64,000 bases of DNA from Scedosporium boydii (lineage: Eukaryota > Ascomycota > Sordariomycetes > Microascales > Microascaceae). Positions 32,468-43,206 of this stretch are shown here, one piece after another. Where the stretch lies: assembly GCA_002221725.1 (NCBI GenBank), contig NJFT01000108.1, positions 1 through 64,000 on the forward strand. Direction: 5' to 3'. Every line of letters begins with the position of its first letter. The stretch's first letter is position 1. The translations under genes were made by a program, and so were the position numbers. The notes under the pieces are model-generated. The model was given only the letters and a program-made list of their open reading frames with translations, was not told where the DNA came from and made no database searches.

Positions 32468-33285
32468 TCACTCTCGGTGGAGACTTTGGCCGTCTATTAC
32501 GCCTACGCTTCCTTTTCGGCTGTTCCGCCTCAGTGGAAACAGTGAGGTGTGGAATCTCTGGCTGTGTACCAAGCCCCATGCCTCTCCTGTTTGACTGTTC
32601 TGGCTCAGTGGAACTTCCAAGGTATCGGGCAGCCCATCATCCCCATCTTCAGTGATAATGATAGGTTTAGCGACAGACTGGGTCGACTCGAAGCTACCCT
32701 CAGGCCCGGTCGACGGCAGCGGAGATGTTAGCCCAGACCCCTGCCAGTCTGTGGAAGGCTTGCTTCCACCCTCGTCCTCAGTCTCCATCTGCTCGGTTGC
32801 CGCGTCCTCGCAACCAGGCAATAGAGGGGGCTGAGGTGCGGCCACAGCAGGCTCCTGAGAGTAGATTGCCTTTTCATTGTGCTGGGTGGCAATAGTCCCT
32901 GCTTCCGGGTCAAGACGAGAATGCTCCATAGTGCTTGAGTCGAGTGAGGCTTTGGGCTCGGTGGAGCCTCCAGCAGCATTGATAGGCATTGGTGGAAGAG
33001 GAGGCGATCCTGCAATGAGGGCAGGGGTTCCTGGCGACATTTGTGGAATGGCTCTGCGGGAGCAATCGGGAGCACGCGAAACCACAGCGGGATCGAGGAG
33101 ATGTGTGGGCGACGCTTGGAACCAACAGGAGTGGCCGGGAATGAGCAGAGAGGTGGTTAAGAGATGGGAGAAGTTTTGAGAGGAAAGTTGGTTTGGGAGA
33201 CGAGGATCAGCTTCTCTTTATGAACTCACCGGCGGGGCCACCCTTCCCCTACTCCCTTCGGCGGCCCCTTATTGCGATTGGCCAT
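32468..33285 (-). CDS. hypothetical Pro/Ser/Thr-rich protein
   Basis: Exon 1, 33,285-33,230 (starting MANRNKGPPKG), and exon 2, 33,053-32,468, are joined by a 176-bp GTGAGT...CGCAG intron that keeps frame, giving about 213 residues. The body is low in complexity and acidic (ITEDGDDGLPDTLE), with a basic end (RRNSRKGSVG), and so is probably disordered. No domain is recognised. The model rests on one splice join and an open frame, so it may be a relic. Confidence 0.4.
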
Positions 33286-35860
33286 TACACAATCCCCGTG
33301 CCTGTGTGATGACCATGGCCTCTATCCCCGTTGTCAGACCGAAGTCGATTGCGTATGCAGCCAACTTAGGCATTAGGGTCAGAGCTGGGGTAGGCTAGAA
33401 AGGGAAGGAGGAGAGGGAACATCGTCTCTTGAATACCCGGACGGCCTCGTCTCCGAGCTCATTTTTCCTCTACTGGATACCTGTCTTCTCGATTTGAGTG
33501 GGTAGACTCCGCGTCAAAACAAGCATCGCTTCTACGTATACCGAGCCATCGCACGTAACCCGTTATAGAGAGTTGCCATTCGACGAAGTCCTACGGGAGC
33601 ATCTTGCTTCCTCATGGCGATACGGAACGCTCAGGCAAGGATGATCGGAAAAGAAGTCGGCAAGCGGGATAATGTAGTCGACGTCCACCGAATTCTTTGG
33701 GAAGTAATCCGCCTACTGAAACGGGGATTGGAGTTTGGCATGCTGCAACCGAAAATTCTCGCGCGGAGGTCAGGCCGTCATGGAGGTAGGAAGGGACACC
33801 AGGCATGGTGACCCTTTCCAGGCATCCCTAGTGTCAGACTTGGGTTATAGTTGAACGTGTCGAGGAACACGTTCCAAGTGTGAGAGTTTGCCGCACCGAT
33901 GGCCGTCGTGCGCTGCCGCTTAATGTTGATTCCGCGATCCAGGTTTTCGAGATGTTGCCGGGCGGTCTTTGGGAATCCCGCTCCGGCTTGCCAAGGAAAC
34001 ATCCCTGCGGACAGAAAGTACTCGCAGTACGAACTATAAATTTCCCGCTTTGATATTTCAATTCCATATTCGAGAGAGCTTTTAATGGTCACCTTGGGAG
34101 AGGTGGGAAGATGGGTGGGTCTTCTGGCTGAGGAATGTACGCCTGGAAGCAACCAAACCGTATGGATGACTTAACTTCGCGGGCTCCAGGCAGCTACACT
34201 TTTCTACGAGATATTTTCTGTGCTTCCAACGCAATAGTACACACAAAGAATTCCTCCAGTCCTCTCAATTGAATTGATCTTTTGATTATGTGATGTGCTA
34301 GCTCACTACAATTGTAATCCTCCATTGTTGCAGCTCAGGGTGACTGTTATGAAGCATCAAGGTCTTGGGTCAGATTTAATTCTCGAATGAACATTGAGAC
34401 GATTAAATATGCAAAATAATACCATTTTAAGATGTGGATTAATATTATTCGACTCTCCAGGTTGAGCTCTGATAATACATAGAGGATCCAGGTACAAGAC
34501 AAATCGATAATCGGTTGAATGCGAGGATTCAAGTTAGGCAGGCCTAGACCGACTTTGAGACCTCTGGCTTTGTTCCATATTGTCCCGCCTGTGCTGAGTC
34601 TCAAGCAACAGCTGCAACAGCTGCAAGGCTCTTCAGGATGCAGGATGTCAATAACATGAATTGTCAGCAAAAGATGAGCTGGTGTTGCACAAGCTAGGTG
34701 GTCTCACGAACACCATCCTATTGTTGGCTTCGATTGTGAGTGACGGAACGGGCATGGGCCTGATCTTTCTTGTGATCTCGGGACAAGAAGGGACCAGGTT
34801 CGCCTTTCGACCGCGACAGAATGTACCTGCTAATTGGGCGGTCATCCACCTTCTCGTATCTTCTGCCTCGGACGGCTATTGTTTCCCTTTTTTTGGAGGG
34901 GCAACTATTCTGCCGCGTGGCGTCAATTAGGAGGCCTTGATGGGTGAACCGCGTCCTGACCGCCTGCCTAATTCAGTCTAACATCAAATGACGTACTATC
35001 TTTCCATTACGTCGACGAGATCGGTCAGACATCCCCGATGTAGACGAGCCGCCGATAACCGTCCTCATCTCGTCTTGAACAATCCTCTTTACTTTCCAGC
35101 ACCTTTTCTATTACTGAAAAACCGCAAACTTGACCCCACCAAATGCCAGCATTTCTCAGCCTTGGAATCTTCGACCACCTTCGAAGCTCACATTCATCAT
35201 CCAAACCATTCCAGCAACCCTGAACCAAGTCAACGAAGAGTAAAAATGGCAGACAAAGGTATGTATTCATGTACCCAGATTGCATTCCGAATTCCAAATT
35301 CCAAATACAGCTCGAAAACACAAATGCAAGGAACCTCCCCAACCTATAAGATTGCTAGGATCTTCAATTCCTCGAAGGTAGAGTTCTCGAAGCTCCGGCG
35401 TGACGGTGGGCCGCTCCAGGTTGTGGTCTACCAGGATCTGATAGAGCGTCTTCTGGGTTGCCATTGATGATTTTTGTAGCGGAGACTAATAAAAATGAAA
35501 ATCCTCTCGCTACCATCAGCAATTTGTCCATTTGATCTACGCAATCCATCCTTGATCTAGCCATGAGATCCCTCAGGGGATCAGATCTCCTTGCTTGGGA
35601 TATTTATTTTTGTTTCGAGGCGAGGAGGTTTATTGGCAAATATGGACATGGTTTATTAACAAGTCCTGCGAATGCATTTCGGAGCCATGAAAACGCCATC
35701 TATTTATATCATGATGCATTCCGAATCATCTCGATGCATTCGGTACCATCAATTTGCCAAGCTGTCAGGCGACACTGAATACCCAGCCTTCTTCGAAAAA
35801 TATTCAGATTGTATTCAAAGTCCAAGGGGGAATGAGCTAGGTCGACAAACTTGGGAGGGG
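33286..35860. other. gene-poor stretch
   Basis: A 124-codon minus frame at 33,778-34,152 lacks an ATG and a recognised domain. At 35,246 ATGGCAGACAAAG is followed by GTATGT and preceded by a CT/CA-rich leader, which looks like a first exon and intron start with no gene behind it, perhaps a promoter fragment left by rearrangement. Nothing else is supported. Confidence 0.35.
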
Positions 35861-36220
35861 TATCTTTTTTTCTCCTTTTTCTTTTCTCCCTTTTTTTTAT
35901 TTTTTTTTTTTTCTTGAAAGGGGGAAGTTGGCTACAATTTAGGCGTTCCTTCATCTCTTCTTCTTCTTCTTCTTCTTCTTCTTCTTCTTCTTCTTCTTCT
36001 TCTTCTTCTTCTTCTTCTTCTCCTTCTCCTTCTCCTTCCCTTTACCTTTCTCCTTCTCTTTCTTTTCCTCTTTCTTTTCCTTCTCTTTCTTTTCCTTCTC
36101 TTTCTTTTCCTTCTCTTTCTTTTCCTTCTCTTTCTTTTCCTTCTCTTTCTTTTCCTTCTTCTCCTTCTTCCCCTCCTCCTTCCCTTTATCCTTCCTCTTC
36201 TCCTTCTCGTCCAATCTCCT
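35861..36220. repeat. 360-bp polypyrimidine tract (CTT and 15-bp repeats)
   Basis: The plus strand is almost pure C/T, with only a short interruption at about 35,916-35,955. It includes about 20 CTT triplets (about 35,957-36,020), then about seven copies of CTTTCTTTTCCTTCT (36,056-36,165). Long open frames of repeated Ser or Lys/Arg codons on either strand are artefacts of this tract. Confidence 0.9.
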
Positions 36221-36239
36221 AGCCCCTTCCTGGACACTT

Positions 36240-37310
36240 TCCGTAGGCTCTACCCATGTGTATGTGTAGAAATTGAGACCGTAATCTCGGCTCGCGAAAA
36301 CATAGTAAGTGTGTCATCGTCTAGGACGTAGGTTTCCCACCGCTTGGCGGCGTCTTTATCTCCTTCCTGCTATATAAGAAGCACATATGACTTCTCCTGA
36401 TGTAGATATCGATGCAGATGTAGCCCTCCAAACCCTGAAGGGGGTCCTCATATTCCCAAGAAGAGCCACTAACCCTGGTAGGCTAGTCTATTAAGGCGAG
36501 CTGACACATCTATTCAGCCAGATATTCCTCTTCTCGCTAGCCTAAGTCCCCAGGAAGTTCATCTCCCAAGCTGCTGCTATAGTATGGATGAGCAACGGCC
36601 GCGGTTCTGCGAACATTGTAGGCCCTGTCAGATTCAGCCCTTGTCTTGCCCTTCCAATGGGCATCCTGGCTAAGTTCATCCGATGATTTACTGACTTTCC
36701 TAGGTTGGTGCTACCCCGAGGTCTCTTTAGCCTTCTCTTTCCCTTTCTCTGCCTTTTGCCTTTGCTCGGAATGTGTCCCGGCTGCTGACGACTGTCCCAT
36801 GGACTGTCGAGCGCCATGTTCCCCTAGGGCATAGATGGGGTCAAAGCCGCCCTCACGGGGTGGCGAACCCATGTCATTTCCACCTTGTTCGAGATTCCCA
36901 TACATTTCGCCTTCTTTGGGGATGGGCGACCGTATCTTGAAAGGGTCACCTTGATTGTTGGCCATGGTGACGCCTTACGCACTTTGTCAAGATCGATAGG
37001 ATCTGGTCGAGGTATATGCAATTCCACCACAGGAATTGAATCTGTTTTGATCCTTTCTCTAGGCTTGGCTGCGGGGTGCCTTAAGCAGACAAGATAGTCG
37101 ACATATTTTGGCATCTTCTTTCCGCGAGGCCCTCTTCTCTTTCCATCTGAATGGCTGCTGGTTGAGCATTGCACACATTCACAGTTACATGGAATATTTT
37201 CCTTAGACCTTAGGTCATAATCCCAGCTACCATAGAGCTCGAATTTGTAGTTGTTGTTACTACATCCGCACACGGGCAGCTACCTTCTTCATCAGAATTA
37301 TAAGACATAG
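36240..37310 (-). pseudogene. Cys-rich hypothetical coding remnant
   Basis: On the minus strand, text such as NNYKFELYGSWDYDL, IPCNCECVQC, KYVDYLVCLRH and DLDKVRKASPWP runs from about 37,310 to 36,820 and then on in other frames to about 36,542. No family is recognised, and frames change at least twice. It directly precedes an LTR at 37,388 and may belong to an unknown mobile element. Confidence 0.3.
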
Positions 37311-37387
37311 TTTATAAATAGGATTAGATACAAATTAGGAAGAAGTTTATCATTAAGGAGCTACATTTTTTATACAAGGTTCAGTAT

Positions 37388-37820
37388 TGTTACGATCCTA
37401 ACACTAACTCTTCAGGTTATCAGGTGGGTACAGCTGGCGTCAGGGTCGTAGGTGCCTGTTATGAAGTAAGTGAGGCAGTCAAACAGTATTCACAAGATAT
37501 TGGTGAGAAGTGCGTATTCAAGTGTAGGGGTGTAGTTGTACTTGAATTGACTACTGAAGAGCATGGAAGAACATACTAGATACAGGGAACCATCGTAGCT
37601 TTATATAGACATCCCTTCCATCCATCTTCAGTACGTAGGCGCTCCTGGGTTGTTCGCCCGGTCGCTTCTCCTTCGACCGTTCGATCGCTTTTCCTTCGTG
37701 CGGGCGGTCGCTCTTCGCGCGTCCGCCTAGTCGCACTGCCAAGAAGCGCCCACGTGACCTGGTAGGATCCTGCCGTGCCTCACCGCTTTGGGCGGCCCAA
37801 ATTACGGCCAGGTCGTGACA
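37388..37820 (-). mobile_element. solo LTR, family A variant
   Basis: TGTTACG...GTGACA, 433 bp. U3 differs from the other copies: it carries TCGACCG/CGGTCG-type motifs instead of GATCGG, and ends CCAGGTCGTGACA. No clear target duplication is present (AGTAT and TATAA). Confidence 0.85.
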
Positions 37821-37939
37821 TATAAAGCTTAAGCTTAATATTCTTAACTTATATAAATCTAAATAGATAAAATAGCTCCTAGAGTTTAAGTATATATTTG
37901 TTTTCTTTATAATAATTACTTAAATTATATTAAAGTTAC
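37821..37939. other. AT-rich spacer
   Basis: These 119 bases of mostly A and T lie between two retroelement pieces. The sharp change to G+C-rich element sequence at 37,940 marks an insertion boundary. Confidence 0.5.
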
Positions 37940-38206
37940 TGTGGCGGAGCAGTGCAGCCTACTCCGGAAGGAAAGGAAAGAAAAGAAAAGAAAACAAGAA
38001 ATAAGAAAAAGGGTGGTCTAATGGTCGTAAAGGAGAAGGAATCTTTGCAAGGGCTGCTGCAAAGCCCTCACAGTAATTCCTGGAACGTCGGATTGTAACT
38101 GATCAGTGGGAAATACAGCCCACAAGAAGGGAATGAAGTCGTCGGCGGGAAATACGGCCCGCAGAGTGGAAGGGGAAATATGGCCCCAAGAAACAAAGGA
38201 AGAAAG
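37940..38206 (+). mobile_element. retroelement 3' internal end with hairpins and polypurine tract
   Basis: It starts TGTGGCGGAGCAGTGCAGCC, as at 845, and runs directly into a 3' LTR. The last bases before the LTR, AAACAAAGGAAGAAAG, look like the polypurine tract that primes plus-strand synthesis. Three hairpins lie at 38,106-38,123, 38,145-38,162 and 38,172-38,187. All coding sequence and the 5' LTR are missing. Confidence 0.65.
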
Positions 38207-38581
38207 TGTCACGATCTGGCCGCGGCCATGTCACATGAGAAAGGCGGTGAGCGCCGGCAGAATCAAAAACGTGCTTAGTCACGTAATCGGACGGCTTGGC
38301 GGTCGACGCGCTGGTCGATCGACCAACCGACTGCACTGAAGATGGATGGAAGGAATGTTTATATAAAGCTACGATGGTTCTCTGTACCTAGTATGTTCTT
38401 CCAGACTCTTCAGTAGTCAATTCAAGTACAACTACACCCCTACACTTGAATACGCACTTCTCACCAATATCTTGTGAAATACTGTTTGACTGCCTCACTC
38501 TACCATTAACAGACAACCCTCGACCCTGACGCCAGCTGTACCCACCTGACAGCCCGAAGAGTTAGTGTTAGGATCGTAACA
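38207..38581 (+). mobile_element. 3' LTR, family A variant
   Basis: TGTCACGATCTGG...GGATCGTAACA, 375 bp, with TATATAAA at about 38,359. Its U3 is the variant type seen reversed at 37,388-37,820. It follows a polypurine tract, so it is the 3' LTR of a truncated element. Confidence 0.85.
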
Positions 38582-39094
38582 AGACTTATTTACGCCCTGT
38601 GGCTATGTATCCTTAATATTCCAGGGCCGCGTCCAGCATATATTTTCAGCCACATGGTTCCATGTGCTTTTGGAAGATAGCTGGGTGGAGAAGAAGTTTA
38701 GGAAGCTGGAGGAGCAGGCGGGGAATGATGGCGAGCGTGGTCGGACGATCTTTTGTCACTTTCACCTATACTATATGGCCATGTCAGTGGGTGGCATTCC
38801 AGAGAAAGAAGCAGCATCAGTGGGGGACCCCAAGACGATGGAGTATTGGAGTCAAGCCTGAGCACAGGTGATGCCGCTAGCTACAGTCTGGGTGTAGAAG
38901 CGCTGGGATATTTACAGGGTGCTGGGATGTGCCCGCCCACCCCCCCCCCCCCCCCCCTAGTCGAGTCTCCTCTGGAGGACCTAGAGTTTTGAAAGAGAAA
39001 GAAGGGAATTTGTGAGCAGCACGCAAGGATTCTAGAATCAGGTTAGATGATGCGGGAACTTAGTGGCCCGACTTTTAAAAAGGGATAGTAGTTT
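38582..39094 (+). pseudogene. short coding remnant, unrecognised
   Basis: A frame at about 38,625-38,861 reads ATWFHVLLEDSWVEKKFRKL and HFHLYYMAMSVGGIPEKEAA, then stops. It looks like part of a larger protein but I do not recognise it. A C18 tract lies at 38,939-38,957. Confidence 0.25.
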
Positions 39095-39275
39095 ACATTC
39101 TTGAATGTACATATTGGACGTAAAGGACAGCGGGCTTACAGCTTCTTCAACCAGTATTTTCGGGACTGTATACCCACTAACAACTGCCAAGACTACATCC
39201 TGGAGGCCAAAGGCTCGACCAGCGTCATCACCTACAATCTGTTCACAGTGGCATCGACAATACGGAAGTTCCACA
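39095..39275 (+). pseudogene. fragment resembling a GH55-type exo-beta-1,3-glucanase
   Basis: The frame reads NVHIG, then YSFFNQYFRDCIPTNNCQDY, ILEAKGSTSVITYNLFTVAS. Near the end of fungal GH55 glucanases one expects a GAG.YSFF..Y...C....CQ...E..GS..V..YNL.T pattern, which this fits. The rest of the gene is not found nearby. The enzyme class, when whole, is secreted and acts on beta-1,3-glucan. Confidence 0.45.
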
Positions 39276-39419
39276 AGATGAAAACCAGCAGGGGTTCACT
39301 ACTAAAGTCAGTATGTAGGTGCTGCTTCCTGGGTCTGATGATGTCCATAAAGTGTGGGTTGGCACTGATGTCTAGACTGCGACTACAGTGAGCTGGCCTG
39401 TCCAGACCTATGCCTGCAT

Positions 39420-39517
39420 ACTGATTCTTCTAACAAGCTTGTTAGGGTCGGTAAGCACAATCTGACCTAGCAGCTTCACGACCTGATAGACCCCCGAGCT
39501 AGTGTTAGGATCGCAGC
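39420..39517 (+). mobile_element. LTR-like 3' end relic
   Basis: It ends GTGTTAGGATCGCAGCA, one substitution away from the family A end (GTGTTAGGATCGTAACA), preceded by a U5-like CTTCACGACCTGATAG. The same altered end occurs near 14,129-14,144. Confidence 0.4.
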
Positions 39518-40850
39518 AGTTTGTATCTTTTATCTGTCAAAATAAAAGCAGCGGAAGTTCCTGACCAGGGCCTTAGCCCACTACACTAAAAATGAGTAAC
39601 ATGCCACTCTGTGATTAGAGCTAAATCTATTATTCCTTTAATCCAATAACTTTAGCTGAGACACCAAAACCGGGCCTCTGTGGCTGCGCGATAGACGAAT
39701 GCTAAGCTCACTCATGGATTCACCCCAACTCAGCTGCAGCTCAGGAAAGTGAATGGCAATGGAAACTGCTGAGGGTAACTTTCGGTTTTCTGATTAATAT
39801 AGATAGCATCCAGGTTCCCACCAAAGCACAACGCAACGAAACGAAGCGATATGTCCTTACCTCCTCATCTCACGTTCCAAGGTGAAAGAGCAACTGAACA
39901 GCTTGAGAATCTCTTCAGGGCTAGACTACATAGGGAAACTCACGATTGCTAATAGAGCCACTCGGCCGCTTACGCGTAGCATCCTCCCGAGTCGTTACCT
40001 TCCCTGCCGCAGAGTTACACCGCCTTGATGAAGGGAGGAAAACTAAGAGTTTATCTTGAAGCTCTGTGACAGCAGAGGCTGTGCTCCGAGTACTCACGCC
40101 CTTCTCTTTGTTTGGTGGGATTACTATCGTGGTGAACTGTTGTGACACGATGTCCCTTCTCCCTCCATGCCAGTTCGTGATGGGGAGACTCCTCTGGCCG
40201 TTTCCATTATCCCGCGGCGTATGGCTTTATTGTTTGGAGTGTAGTTTGGACCTTCGTACTCGTTCCTCGGCAGTCTAGCGCCATCCACGAATGTTCGTTC
40301 CATCACCAACCCCACTCACCTGCTCGACTCATTGGGTATTCCTCGAAAACTGACATCAGGGGCATTGCCATTTATGCCTAAGGACGAATTAGACGATAGC
40401 TACGGGCTCTGGCCACCACCCCGGAAGAGATAGATGCAGCATCCGAACAACTAGCGACTGACAAGCGAGAAGAACGAACGGGTAATCTGTCAGGACAGGG
40501 GTAGTGCAAGGGTGTTAAAGTGGTACCGAAGCTAGGTGAGTTGTCAAAAAAGCATACTACAGGAAAGTCGTGGTTCTCTAGTGAGCTGGGATTCTTCTTG
40601 GCGTCAAGCTATGTCTCCATTTGAGAGTTTGTGCTACTAAAGTTGGACGCCCATAATTTAGTCAAGTCACACAGTTCGAGGCCGTGTGACCTCAGCAAGC
40701 TAGGAAGCGAGCAACTTATAACCCAGTCTGTTAATTTATCGACGCTTCGCGCCCTCCACGGAGTCCGCCATCGTCTGGCGAAACCAGTTACACCCAGCCT
40801 AGTTTAGTCATTCATTCCTTCATACCCTGCTCGCCTCACCTTTCGCCGCA
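39518..40850. other. intergenic, nothing recognised
   Basis: Small frames only. The last 60 bases are rich in C and T and lead into the gene at 40,851. Confidence 0.4.
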
Positions 40851-41458
40851 ATGCCTCTCCCTTGGCCATTTTCTCGCAACAACCAGGAGCAAGGCCTGAG
40901 TCCAGGTCGGAGCTGTTCATCTAACTATGATCCCTCTTCTGAAGACTGCTGCGAACCAGGCTTCATAGACTCGAAAACGGAGACATATCGAGTTACCTTC
41001 GGCTCTTGCTCCACCACTGTGTACGGTCACCCATCGACCGGGGGTTACCTGTTAAGGAATTCTGTAATTCTGTCGACCTCTCGTTCTTAGGCCTTGCACG
41101 GTTTGAGACGGCGTTGCGTTCTGATGACGCCGACGACGAGGACCACAACTGTGCGCGTATGCGACAGCTCGGCGCATGGTACTTCACAAGTGCCACGGCC
41201 TACGATTACGCTTCTGTTGGCTTTGGGGAGGATCTAGTTCGGAGGAAGATGGTAGTGGCGGCATGGCCGCAGAGCGGAGCCGGCGTGTGGGTGCTAGCTA
41301 TGACTGCCCTTGAAGCTGGTGAGAAGGGGCTGGGCATGTTGTGGAATGCTATAAGTATGGACGAGCGGTGCGAGGTGGTGGAAAAGCTGGGTGGCAAATT
41401 CTATAGCGACTCCAAGGACTGTCTAGATCTAGACCCTCTAAGTAACTTGCAGATATGA
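40851..41458 (+). CDS. conserved-looking fungal hypothetical protein with an apparent frameshift
   Basis: The first frame from ATG 40,851 gives about 66 sensible residues (CCEPGFIDSKTETYRVTFG, TTVYGHPSTGG). The protein then continues in another frame as VKEFCNSVDLSFLGLARF, MRQLGAWYFTSATAYDYASV, VVAAWPQSGAGVWVL and DERCEVVEKLGGKFY to a stop at 41,458. The switch falls at about 41,040-41,046, in a run of five G; one missing base would explain it. Together about 202 residues. This resembles small fungal proteins with the text RQLGA.WW......V..GWP.SGGGVWVL and MDERC..IEKLGG.FY. No function is known to me. Confidence 0.5.
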
Positions 41459-42381
41459 ATCCCTGCCCGAGGTCTACCGACAATCTCGAACAGATTATCT
41501 CGCCTAGTGAATTTCTCAGAGAGCACTCTAAACCTGCCTTCCCAACCTGATTCATGCGTGCTAAAATCGATATCTGTTGCCCAAGAGACGAGACAATGCA
41601 TCAGTTCTATTCGTACGCATGAGTATTTTGTTCGACATTGGGATGCCTCCGCGGCATAAGAATGCTTTCCGATTCAACGAAACTGTGCAAGAATTACGTG
41701 CGCTCCACTATCTCTCGCTAATTATATAGTACGATACGCTCATTCCATTAAGCCAGGCATAAGGAGAAGCATTGCCCCCCAACATCGGTGAGCGATTCTT
41801 TCTAACGTTTGGCGCAGGGACCAGCAAAGCAAGGGAACTGCCTTGGATTCAGTCTAGTAGTACATAGTAAGGGAAAACAGGGCCAGCAATATACCTTAGG
41901 TGAATAGAGGTTGTCTTAGATCCGTCTCCCTCGGACCACCATCGACGAGCATCTCGCAACTAGGGGCTCCGGGGCGTTTAGGAGAGTTCAGGGAGAAGCT
42001 CAAATCGACAACTGGAGAGGTCGAGTCATCAAGCTGCTTCTTGAGGGAATTATTCCCAAAGTCGAGAAAACGCTTACCTTGGAATCGGGGCGGGAAGCCA
42101 CTGCCACAGATATTCGCCAAGGATTTCTTCAGACACAAGCCAAGAAGGAGGGATCTGGACATTGGCCTGACGAATCAGCACCATTTTCACAGGACCAGTG
42201 AGGGCCTCTCGTGTTCCAAGGAGCATTTGCTTCTCCCATTCCTCAAGCCCATTTTGGCGCATTCCCGTCAGTCCTGTCAGGATCCACGAGCACAGAAAAA
42301 CTTGCATACACAAACGGCGGTTTGGCTCTTACCACGCATTCAAAGTGGTTTGGGTGTAAAGGCTTCTTGAAGAGCAAGCCA

Positions 42382-42382
<1 letters not shown>
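41459..42382. other. no supported gene
   Basis: A 156-codon plus frame (41,900-42,370) and an opposite frame overlap, and neither shows a domain. The stretch ends in a long poly-A and could be a retrocopied transcript, but no source gene is recognised. Confidence 0.35.

Positions 42383-42440
<58 letters not shown>
42383..42440 (+). repeat. 58-base poly-A
   Basis: An uninterrupted run of A, followed by GAAAGAAACC. It could be the tail of a retroposed sequence or a slipped homopolymer. I found no clear target duplication around it. Confidence 0.85.
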
Positions 42441-42442
<2 letters not shown>

Positions 42443-42581
42443 AAGAAACCAGTAAGTCAGGCAAAAGAGGTCCCAAATTCGTGGAAATACCGAACATCTA
42501 AGTGTATTTTCCTGAAAAGTACTCCGCATTTGTTGCTGAGAACACAATTTTCCAGGCTCAGGGAAGACTGAATAAAGAACA

Positions 42582-43206
42582 ATGGCCTCAACTGAAGAAT
42601 CTTCCTCGTCTCAGCTCGATGAGAGCGATTCATCGTTCCAGCCTCCCACTGAGGACGGAGATGAGAGCCAAGATATCGTAGACCGCTCAGCAGTGATGCG
42701 GGAGGCCATGGTAATTATGTATTCTCCTTGTAGATATCGCGTACCGGGTTGCATCTAACCGGTGACCAACTAGCGCCTCCACTACGAATCTGACCACATC
42801 GCTGCCAAGAGATTTCTCCAAGACCTCAAAACGGTAAACACCGGATTCTGTAAGGAATCTCTGCTTGCACCGACGAAGGATGGGGGTTATGTTCAAACTA
42901 AGCTCGAAAGGGGCGAACAAGTTCTGCTCCCTTGGCGAGATGGTGGGTTGGGCGTCCGGGATCCGTCTCGAGGCCGGCGACCAAATCTCTCATCGCTGCC
43001 ACCACCCGAGATGCACCATCCCCTCGCATGTATGCGCAGAGAGCGCGGCGAAGAATAACCAACGGAAGGGTTGTCTTGTGTGGGTAGACTGCCCCCACAG
43101 GTGTGTCGAGAAGATCTTGGTCTGCCCGCACCAACCGTCGTGTATCAAGGATGTCCCAGGCTACAAGAGCTGGGAGGAGTTCACGGAACGGGGCATTCAT
43201 AAGTAG
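42582..43206 (+). CDS. protein with a homing-endonuclease-type zinc-binding loop, frameshifted
   Basis: Exon 1, 42,582-42,710 (43 codons, Ser/Glu-rich), and a 63-bp intron with a CTAAC branch site lead to exon 2 at 42,774. Near 42,870-42,885 the sensible text passes from one frame (SLLAPTKDGGYVQ) to another (KGANKFCSLGEMVGWASG), and continues HRCHHPRCTIPSHVCAESA, NNQRKGC, CPHQPSC to a stop at 43,206. The pattern SHRCHHPRC..PSHVC.ES...N..RKGC is that of the zinc-binding loop region of homing endonucleases (His-Me finger type) found in fungal nuclear proteins. Catalysis would need the loop histidine and asparagine, both of which can be seen. The frame change makes present function doubtful. Confidence 0.55.

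Noticed and set aside
33778..34152. 124-codon minus frame
   Set aside because: No ATG, no recognised family and no splice join that would extend it.
35246..35264. ATGGCAGACAAAG followed by a GTATGT donor, as a first exon
   Set aside because: The leader looks right, but no coherent downstream exon could be found on the plus strand.
35932..36237. Lys/Arg-repeat and Ser-repeat frames
   Set aside because: They are translations of a pure pyrimidine/purine tract, not proteins.
571..38581. CRISPR-like array from a recurring R-region block
   Set aside because: The recurring block sits inside complete LTRs at irregular distances in both orientations in a eukaryotic genome. It is a retroelement family.
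42211..42501. Frame with poly-Lys (and poly-Phe on the other strand)
   Set aside because: It reads through a 58-base poly-A run.
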